This document shows positions 50,986 to 64,000 of a DNA stretch of 64,000 nt, in pieces; the stretch's first letter is position 1, and the number at the start of each line of letters is the position of its first letter. The translations under genes were made by a program, and so were the position numbers. Origin of the DNA: Cucumis sativus (lineage: Eukaryota; Streptophyta; Magnoliopsida; Cucurbitales; Cucurbitaceae). The notes beneath the pieces are model-generated. The model saw only the letters and a program-made list of their open reading frames with translations. It had not been told where the DNA came from and did no database searches. Location: assembly GCF_000004075.3 (NCBI RefSeq), contig NC_026656.2, forward strand, positions 744,001 through 808,000. Direction: 5' to 3'.

Positions 50986-53313
50986 TCAAATAAAACTAAG
51001 TTGATACACATGCTACGTCCATGTATATATAATATATACAAAAATCTAATTAAAATTGTGATCTTTCCATTCTTTTAAAGAAAAGTTAGAATTTAGTTAG
51101 ATAAAACTTTATCAATAATCCTTATAGTTTGATAATATATACATATACACACACATAGGAATTTAAAAAGTACATTCTTATAATTAAATTCTAATTATAA
51201 ATTATATAGGTTAGGTTCGTAGCAAACTAAATTACAAATATGGTAAAATACCACCAGTCTATTATCAATAAAATTGTAATATTTTACTATATTCACAAGG
51301 AAAATTATAGAAAATATTTAGGGATCATATAAAAGTTAAATATAATTTCTTTTTTTATCTTTTAAATGTTTTATTGAAGGAAGAATAAATAGTTTGTTAA
51401 AATTTTCTATTATTAGAAAACTCTAAAATATTTTTATAATCTCTTTTCATTTAAATAATTTTTCTAAAATCTAATTATTTCTTAAATGATAAGAAACTAA
51501 ATTTGCAAATTTGAAGTATTTAGGGGAAAGACAGAAAAGTGGAGGAGAGATGTAGAGAATAAATGAAATATCCACCGTAGATTTGTTAGCACGTGCAAAC
51601 AATAACACCACACGGTTTGATCCAAACTTAAAATAATCCCTTGAAAACCGCTGTTTTTTGGCTTTCAAAAAACGGAAAATAATTTAAATAAACAATAAAG
51701 TGATTTTGCTAAACGGTCCACAATCCATAAAGATCATTTCTAATCCCATTTTAATATAAAGATTCTCTTCCAATTAAAAGTATAGGTGTAGGTTACTTGA
51801 ACCACAGCCTTTAATTTTAAAAATATAATTAAAAACAGCCTTTGTTTATGTATTTAATGGTTAATATTAGGAGACATTGGAATTTCTATTCTATTATATG
51901 CCAAGAACTATGAATTATAAAATATAATTTATTAGGTGTTCTTTAGAATATTTAAAAGGGGAAACCAAAACAAAGGAGAGGATCTCTCAAGATTGTTGGA
52001 GAAGATTGAGTCTATTAATTAATTAGCATTATATTTCACTTATTTATTAAGAAACTAATTATTAAAATCGTATTAGTTTTAATCGTTCTCTCGTGGATCC
52101 AAATTAGGTAATAAAATTCCTTCTTATCTATGTAGGTGTGTGTCGATTTTTCTTTGATACGATGAAATTATCATGTTCTATTGATCATAATATTATAATG
52201 CATTGAATGAATCAAATTTCGTTGCTAAATAATGCTTGGGTGATTATTGAGATATGACGAGGATAATTTTTATTTTTATTACTTAATTATTGTATTTAAT
52301 TTGTGTAGTGTTTTAAAATGGAATTTCTATTCTCACGTGACAGCAAAAAATGAATGGTACTCTAAAATTCCTATTAACAAAATTATAATTTCATAGAACA
52401 AAATGTAGAGAATTAATTTTTAAAAAGAATGGGATTTAAAATAGAAAATGAGCAAATTTTTAAATATGAAAATTAAGGTCCAAATCATTGGATACTATTT
52501 TTTTTATATTTCTTTTGTTATTAATTTATGAGAAAATATGTTTTTATTTTTGGGAAAATTGTAGATTAATTAAACTATGGAATAAGTTTCTTCAAAGATA
52601 GAGCAAATATTTAAGAGTACAGAAAATATATATAAATTAATTAACTATGTATAATTAAACTATAGGTGAGCATGTGTTCAAAGCAAAGCAACTAATTATT
52701 TGATATGTTTTTTTCTCCCTTAAAAAGAACCATTCCTTTCATCATGTATTTGGTTTGGTGAATCATGTGGCTATAATGAACTCATCACCATTTTAATGAC
52801 TAAAATAACTTTTTTTTTCTGTCCTAATAAGAAAATATTTTCTCTCTCTTCCTCCTTTTCTAAGACGAGCAAGTCATATATTTCTACATGTTTAAATACA
52901 TTATATTAGACTTACTATTCATTTTGTATATATAGTTCGATAGATTAAAGACACATGTTGGCTGGCTGTTATTGTTTTTCTAAAAAAAATTGGTATTTTG
53001 AAATAATACTCTATCAATTATGAGCTATAGTAATTATTTCATTAAAATGTTATCATTTTACTTACATTTAGACGCACCGACATATATATAGTATAGGCTT
53101 AGAAGGACTCGAGCGCTCCACAACTTTATACTATCTACATATATATAAAAGAATGTTAATATTAGTAACTAGTCTAGGGGTGAAACTGTCTTTCAGTCCC
53201 TCTAGATCCAAGTTCGATCTCCATTATTTTTTACATATTTTGCCGACTCCGTCAACAAAACTATTGGATTTGCCATTGTATAAAGGTTTAGAATATCATC
53301 ATCACCATATCAT

Positions 53314-53320
<7 letters not shown>

Positions 53321-53402
<82 letters not shown>
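53321..53402. repeat. Long perfect (TA)n microsatellite
   Basis: About 40 uninterrupted TA units, the longest simple repeat in the window. It can extrude as a cruciform and is prone to length change and assembly error. Confidence 0.97.
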
Positions 53403-53407
<5 letters not shown>

Positions 53408-56400
53408 TGAGAGAGAGAATCAATTAGGGGTTAGGGATTAGGGTTTGGTGTGGGAAGATTTTCTCATATCTTAAACAAATATTATAAAATTTTGAAGAAG
53501 CTCTGTCCTATGAGGGAATCAAGTGCTAATTAAACATATTAATTAATTGAAAAAAAGAGCAAAATAAATAATTATAAAAAGAAAAAGGCTTTGATACATA
53601 CAACTGTGTGATGGGGCCATTTTGGGAGCTTCTCTTAATCTAATCTTCCACACACATGCCCATTTCCCAATGATCCTTCCCATTATATTTTTTTCACTTC
53701 TTATTATTTCTTTATTTCATTTATATTAACAAACCCTAATTTCAATCTCACTATATATATATATTTATGTATGTATGTATGTAAAAGTACTTTCTTAATT
53801 ATATTTAATGAGTTGGAAAGATGATTTTTACAACTAATTAACATCCTCACAAAGACAACAAAAGATCTTATAGATATTGATGCCTTGAAAGTAACATATT
53901 TATGTTTATTTATTGGTTTTTACAAAATTTCGAAATTTTTATTTGATAAATCTTATTTATTGTGATATTTTTTTTAAAAAAAAACCACGTTTCTTTTTGC
54001 ATATTGTAAATATGATAAGTAATTATATATATCGTAACTTTTTTTTATTATTTTTGCAAATGTTCTTACTGTCTTTTTCGAAATTAAGAGGAAGAAATGT
54101 TATAGTTGTTTTTTAAAAAAATTAAATAACATTTTTCATAATCTCTAAATTTAAGTGAAAATATAATTGAAGTTGTATAATTTTTTTTAGAGGAAACATA
54201 TATTTTTGTTTGTCTAGAGAGGAATAAAAAATGAGAAGGCAAACTAAACCCTAATGATTAGAAGAACTAAAGTTTGTCGTTTTTCGTCAACAACTTGTTA
54301 GCGATGGCTCATTTGATTCAAAAACATAAATAATACAATCGATTTGTCGTTTCTTCACACCCAAAATGAAAAATCAAACGATGAACATTTCTCTCTTTTC
54401 CTTTTAATTTTTTGGGTCGTGGTCATAAACAATGTTGTTTATTTTAGTTAGGCTCTCACAATTTTTCTGTTCAACACTAAATTATGCAATAATAATGTGG
54501 CCCCCTTGTATTTAGTTTTATAAAGATTGAAGCTTCAAAGTCTATCTTCAAATTTTAGCTATTAATTTTGATAAAGACACATTTTAATTTCTTGTGTAGT
54601 GGACTCTCAAACCAACTAAATATATTCAATGCATCTTTATTTGGATAAGGGTTTTTTCCCCCTAAACAAGTTCCTCTTGTCTCCTATATACTCTCTTAAC
54701 AATCATCAACATAATTATTGTTTGAGAATGATTTTGAAAAATAGTGTTCTCAAACAAAGTGCTTTTCCACGACACGTTCTTTCATTTCATTAGAGTGTCG
54801 CTTAGATTATTATTAGTCATTCAAAATCACTTTTAGTAACAATTTAGTTCTCAAATTTTGATTTGTAACGATTTAATTCTTGTGTATTTTCAATTTTGTA
54901 ACAATTTAGTTTCTGAACTTTAGTGTATAACAATTTAGTTGACAACATATTTAGTCTCTATGATAAAAATTAAATAGTGTTGCAATTAATAAAAGAACAA
55001 ACTAATTTGTAACTCAATATTTTTACAAAATACATCATCTAAATAAATAATAATAATAGTAAATAGCATATAATTTTGATTACTTTTTTTTACATTAGGG
55101 GCTAAATTGTTATCGATTAAACTATTACAAACTAAAATATAGAGACTGGGACTAAAAAGTGTTTTTTTAACTTTAGATTATTTTTTTCTAGTGAAAATCA
55201 TTTTCTAGCAATTTAATTTAATTTTATTAAACAAACTTTTCATGAATTAAAAGTACTCTTAATTAAATATGATTTTAAACTATTAAGAAAATGTGATCTT
55301 ATTCCACACTACTAAAAATTAAAGAAATTAATTAGTAGCCTCAAGCTCGTTATGAGTGAGTGTAATTAGGACTAAATGCGTTGTATTAATATAAACGGCC
55401 AAATTTCAATTAATTCAAATCTACCAATTTTTATATTTTTTTTTTATTAAATTTCATTCGAATAATAGCAAGCTAAAAATTAGACTATTTATTAAGATTA
55501 TCTTTTTTAAAAACAATTGTTAACTTAATAAAATATAGATTATCATATGGAAAAATTATTAGATAGTTAGTGTAGTTTAGTTAATAGTAATTTAGTTGTA
55601 AACATAGATTACTTAGCATTTTAGATTGATTAATTAGTCATCTTTGTCTTTTTTTTTCTTGTAAGGGCTATAATTATAGCAACTTTTATGTTTGTAATAG
55701 AAAAGCTTATTGAATCATATTTTGAATTGAGGATAGTTATTTGGAGAGAGTTTCTCTCAAACTTTAATTTTTTCTTTGGCTATCAATTTTGCCTAATATT
55801 ATCGTTGTTACAACAATTTGTTTATAAAAGTTTAAAATTTTAATTGTTAAAATTATAAATCTCATACGAATTGAACATAATCAAAGGTATCAAATGGTAC
55901 ACGTACTAAAATTTAGAGTTTTAAGTGTTAAAATTCAATGTTTAGAAGTATAATTTGATATATATTTTCAATATAAATCCTATATATTTTTATACAAACT
56001 AAATATTCAAGTGTCATTTCACATGGATAATATAAAAACTATAATCTCTAAATGTACACCATAAAAAATATACTTTATATTTTGAATTACAAATTTAGTT
56101 AAAAAACAATTTAGTCCCTAAAATTTAAAACTCAAAATTTAGATACGAAATTCCAAATTTTGACAAATTATAGAAACCAAATTTGTAATTTAACGTTATG
56201 ATACAGTAACTTTATGCTAAACAAAAGAAAATTGATAATTAAAGTTAAAACAATGAAAAGATAAGAATGTAATAAAGAGATTGGACTCAAAACAAACAGA
56301 ATCTATTGTGTGTATTTTCTTAAAGAAATTATTCTTTTTGGGCATTGGCCCATTTGGAATAAAAAACAACAAAACACAGTAAAGTCCTCTTTTTTTTCCA

Positions 56401-56990
56401 TTGAAAAGCAAAATTTGGTAATGAAATGAAACTGTAATAGAGAATGTGACATCACATTATTCAATTATGAAATAATAATATAGTTTTCAATCATATATAA
56501 TTGAAGTCTTTAATTTATTAATATAAAGTTTGAATGAATCCATTGAACTTTGCCTCATGCAAAACCTTCAAGTCTCTTTGGGCAATTTTAAAATAAATAA
56601 ATGTGTTCATATGTATTTTGTTCTTTTTTTATGATTGTGTTTTTTATATGTTTCTTAGACAATTCAAATGTTGCTTTCTTGTTCCTTTTTCTTTTTTTCT
56701 TTTCCTAATTTTGCAACAAAAAAAAAAAAAATTAAACTTCTATTAACTAATGATTGTGTTATTTTCTTCATTTAAATTTTTCCCAATTTGTTTATTGTAT
56801 TTATGACCCATGTCGTTGGTTCAAATCAATTTGGTAGGATTGAGAGTGTTAAAAAATCCAATGTGCTAAATTATTTGTTGATGAAAAAAAGGTTAGTGTT
56901 ACTTTGTAAATGGAATATGTAAACCATGTGGTACGATGCGATTTCATCTCGATAACGTATAGATAATTACTTGTATTGAAAGAACACACA

Positions 56991-57400
56991 TGAGATTGAG
57001 ACTCATTTAAGGAAGGTTCGGAGACGTAGTCGATGAGATAGAAAAGGGGAAAAGTGCATTATCATAAGGAAAACAGAGTTTACGAAGTTGAGCGAGAGGG
57101 ACTAGGCACAAACTATCTGATTGACTCCCCCCTATCATTTGTTGGCCGGAAGAAAGTTTTGATTTCCCACGGGGGACTAGAGGAGCATTTTAGGAATCCC
57201 ACGGAGCGGTATCGCTTGTGATAAGGATGAAGTCTCATTCATATAGTAATGCCCTTAGCTTGCGCCCTATTTGAGACTAAGACTAAGATATATATGGAAT
57301 AGTCCTTCGGACCTGTCCTAGCACCTTTCTAAAATCCCTAGCTCTCTTCCTTAGTGCAACTGCCCTATTCCTATCATGGGAACATGGAATAATTTTTTTA
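56991..57400. other. GC-richer foreign-looking block, possibly organellar DNA
   Basis: The block from about 57000 to 57400 has clearly higher GC than both flanks, with phrases such as gttggccggaagaaagtttt and cccacggagcggtatcgctt and no long open frame. The texture is like plant mitochondrial intergenic DNA. A nuclear copy of mitochondrial DNA or a transposon fragment are both possible; I cannot name a gene in it. Confidence 0.35.
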
Positions 57401-58230
57401 AAAAAAAATTATATTAAAATTGTTCAAACTGACCCCAACATCTGTAAATAAAGGTCAGATGGTGGCTTTTGAAAATTCTTGATTTCTGTCGAATCGGGTT
57501 AATTTAATACTTAAAAATACTTTTTAAAAATTGTTGATGTGAACATAAATTGGTCAGTCGACTCGAATTTTCGATCTATCATGTTCACTCATATTTATCA
57601 TACATTTCATTAGCATTTCAAAACTATCACCAGAGTAAAAACTCTTTAGATTTTGAACAGATTTTGAACAAACATTTGAAAATGAAATAGCGAGACAATG
57701 ATCGATAACAGGAAATTAGATTGTCAAAATGTTCTAGATAATTGTCTTACGTTAAGAATAGTTATGAAAATTAAGGTCAAGAGTAAAACGGTAATCTTAA
57801 AAGAATAGAGGTGTGATGGACCAAAGGATAGATCTGAAGAGTGTTATTTCATTTAATCTAAAGTATCAAAAGAAAGAAGAAAAAAAGAAATGTTTCATCA
57901 AATTATTGAAAATTTTGGCTTCGTATAATTTCGTTTTCTTTTTTTTCTAACCATTACAAATCATTTTCACGAGGGTTACTGTTTCACAATGAAAATTCCA
58001 TATCCGTTGACAGGAAGCACTTAACAAACGAAAATGGCTTGTCCAATGAATTCTAAGACCTAAGAACTAAGTACCACAATTCTTTTAGCAAGAAATATAT
58101 GAACATTCAACAGAAAAAGATCATATGAGCTGTTTGATGCTTCTCATCCTGCCTCTCACACCAACGGAAATTTGATGTGATCACTTTATGTGGCATTGGA
58201 GATATGACACGAACTTCATACAGATCATTC

Positions 58231-62124
<3,894 letters not shown>

Positions 62125-64000
62125 GGTTGGGTGGAGAGAATCTTGATGAATCCGTTTGTTGATAACCCTAATTTAGACGATTAAGCTTTAAGGATATCCT
62201 GCAGTGTACCACTCTACAACTCACGAGTCACGACTTTGTCCTCTTTGATTCTTCTCGATCTTCTACGGTGTAAAAGGATGTCTCCTCTTTTCTTTTGCCC
62301 CGAAATAGAATAAAATAAAAGTCCGCATTTCCTTTTTCGTTTTTTACACGTACAATTTTTAAAATAAAAAATAAATTCAAATATTTACTATCACCAAATT
62401 TTGTATTCTATAAATCATATTATTCGATAAAGTTTATTCATTGTCTATCAATATCATCGATCAAAACATGTTGATATTTTCTGAAATTTTGTTATATATT
62501 GTAAATATTTTGTTAAAAATATAAAAAAATTAAATTATTTATAAAATATAACAAAATCAAATTTAACTATGTTTTCAAATTATAGCAAAATGAACCTAGG
62601 TGATACACATTAATACTCTTTAGATGGTGATAGAGAGTGATACATAAGTCTTATAATTTATCCTTTTAGATATGGGTAAATGTCTCTAAATAGTTTATCA
62701 CGAATGAACTATAGAATTTTGTTATATTTATAGATCTTTTTTACCATTTTTTTTTTCATGTGCAACAATTTTCTTAAAAATTTGTGTTTGCAATTTAATT
62801 ATTAAGGGATATTTTGGTAACCCACCCATTTTCCGTTTTTCGGTTACTTATTTTTAGTTTCTTAAAAATGGGTGCATTTGATTTTAAAACAAGAAATTCG
62901 TCTTTTAAATTCAAGAAAAAAACAAAAAAAAAATTAAGACTTGTTTTTAAATAAGTTACCAAACACATGTTATTCTTTTTTTAATTTTAAAAAATAACAA
63001 AATTTAAAATTCGATTTCTCGTAGTTACTCATATGTTATAGTGTTAGAAGTCTATCAATGACTGTCATTTATAAAATCCAAATTTGTGTTGTACCTTGTA
63101 ACTATTTTGATTTATTTTTTGTTTTAAAAAATGTACAGTTGAGTCAGTTGTGGCAACACACGCCCAAGCAGCTATGACTCATAATGCAAGGGCTAACCCT
63201 AGGTCTATAGCTTATTTCCCTGATTTGGTAGGATCATAATCAGTTTGACTCGAGATCTTCTAATTGACTCTATTGAGCTGCCTCTATGCGTTTTGGAGAG
63301 CCAGCCTCTGTCTTTAGTAGTTAGTTTGGCATGGTGCATGCAAAACATGCTTCTTGTCGATTCATTTTCTTTGTTAGTGGGAGATGGTCTTATCTTTGTT
63401 CATTTACTGAGTGAACGAGAAAAAAATAGATATTCGTCTTTGGTCTAAAAAATCTTCATTATTTTTTTAATAAATATAAAATTTTAAAAAATTGAAAGGA
63501 TTTTCAAACAAGTCTAAATAAGTATATTTCTATTTTTGTATTGTTATACATACAGCACTATGGGTTTTGTTTTAGACCATCATCCTGAACATTTATAAAT
63601 AAAATCATTCTAATTGTTTGAAGATTATGGTTAGAGTGTAGAATTATAAAATGGAGTCTCTCGATAAATATAAATTTCATATGTGAATATTATTCAAGTT
63701 GATTTATACAACGATGAGTTTGCGTACCAAATATACAACAAAGGTTATTTTTTAACTTCAGTTTAAAAGACTTTACAACCATTTTAAACAAGCAAGTACA
63801 ACTAACAATTTATATGAAAAAGGTAAGAGTAACTTTATTCTTTATCTTTTAAATTGAAAGATTATTATTACAACTTTTGAATATTGATTGCTTTTTAAAG
63901 AAATTACAAACTTCCATTAATAACAAAAATAACAATGACAACTTTATATGGTACAATATTGCTTTTATGTAATTGATGTGATTTTTTTTTCTCTCTCATT
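62125..64000. other. METTL5 promoter and intergenic DNA to the right edge
   Basis: The first 200 bp upstream of METTL5 are GC-richer, as in a leader and proximal promoter. Beyond that lie three degenerate dispersed-repeat copies (about 62360-62540, 62560-62760, 63005-63130). A GC-richer patch at about 63135-63440 has an open frame of 67 codons that starts at 63245 and has no recognisable similarity; it may be a transposon fragment. Confidence 0.5.

Larger units (their letters stand above)
44106..56990. other. Large gene-free region upstream of the TIE gene
   Basis: About 13 kb of AT-rich DNA without any multi-exon gene I could assemble on either strand. It contains tRNA-box relics near 45060 and 50900, perfect CACGTG sites at about 46374 and 51593, (TA)n microsatellites at 49304-49342 and 53321-53402, a telomere-like ggttagggattagggtttgg at about 53428-53447, and an isolated 45-codon frame at 49421. 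Confidence 0.55.

Noticed and set aside
53195..53225. agttcgatctcc as a pol III B box, suggesting a tRNA gene
   Set aside because: No A box at the right spacing and no cloverleaf around it.
53153..53401. 82-codon open frame ending in a Tyr-Ile repeat
   Set aside because: The second half is the translation of the (TA)n microsatellite; the first half has no supporting features.
53445..53660. Imperfect inverted pair (gtgtgggaagatt and aatcttccacac) suggesting a long hairpin or miRNA precursor
   Set aside because: Pairing is confined to about 12 bp with a gap of nearly 200 nt, and the inner sequence does not continue the stem. No known miRNA is present.

Overview
This is plant nuclear DNA, from a eudicot. 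The background is very AT-rich, the genes have many GT-AG introns, and the proteins are plant-specific (a CRS2-associated CRM factor, NINJA, a SPEAR/TIE protein, plastid glyoxalase I). The protein and repeat style suggests Cucurbitaceae (cucumber or melon type), but that is inference. No bacterial operon, CRISPR array, rRNA gene or intact tRNA gene was seen, and I did not find a clearly novel biological system.

Eight protein-coding genes can be reconstructed, most with exon joins that stay in frame. In order: (1) 1-1465, plus strand, 3' part of a chloroplast group II intron splicing factor, CAF1-like; (2) 5924-2522, minus, sugar/H+ symporter STP14-like, 508 aa, with a likely 5'-UTR intron; (3) 11454-13106, plus, NINJA, the jasmonate co-repressor adaptor, 494 aa after removing a 168-nt stop-free intron, with a probable 5'-UTR exon near 9.9 kb; (4) 15246-23046, plus, plastid two-domain glyoxalase I, 9 exons, 362 aa, with a 3.6-kb last intron carrying an LTR-like repeat; (5) 28133-25356, minus, casein kinase 1-like kinase, 14 exons, 433 aa; (6) 37113-34415, minus, secreted aldehyde/glyoxal oxidase, 4 exons, 614 aa; (7) 44017-41888, minus, a small SPEAR/TIE transcriptional adaptor, 5 exons, 201 aa, whose short exons are easy to miss; (8) 62124-58231, minus, METTL5-type rRNA m6A methyltransferase, 9 exons, 213 aa.

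The rest is gene-poor AT-rich DNA, most of all the 14-kb stretch between the TIE and METTL5 genes. It holds long (TA)n microsatellites, a degenerate dispersed repeat family seen at least ten times in both orientations, tRNA-box (SINE-like) relics, a GC-richer block near 57 kb that may be organellar, and a 96-98 bp minisatellite at 33.3-33.6 kb that looks like decayed coding sequence.

Functionally the set is mostly housekeeping and signalling. Two genes, NINJA and TIE, encode EAR-motif adaptors expected to recruit TOPLESS. Two others, glyoxalase I and glyoxal oxidase, both handle reactive aldehydes. From memory, NINJA, CK1-like, TIE and METTL5 have Arabidopsis counterparts clustered on chromosome 4 (At4g288xx-289xx), and glyoxalase I and glyoxal oxidase are neighbours on chromosome 1 (At1g67280/At1g67290). 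If so, the window keeps an ancestral gene order that Arabidopsis has split between duplicated segments.
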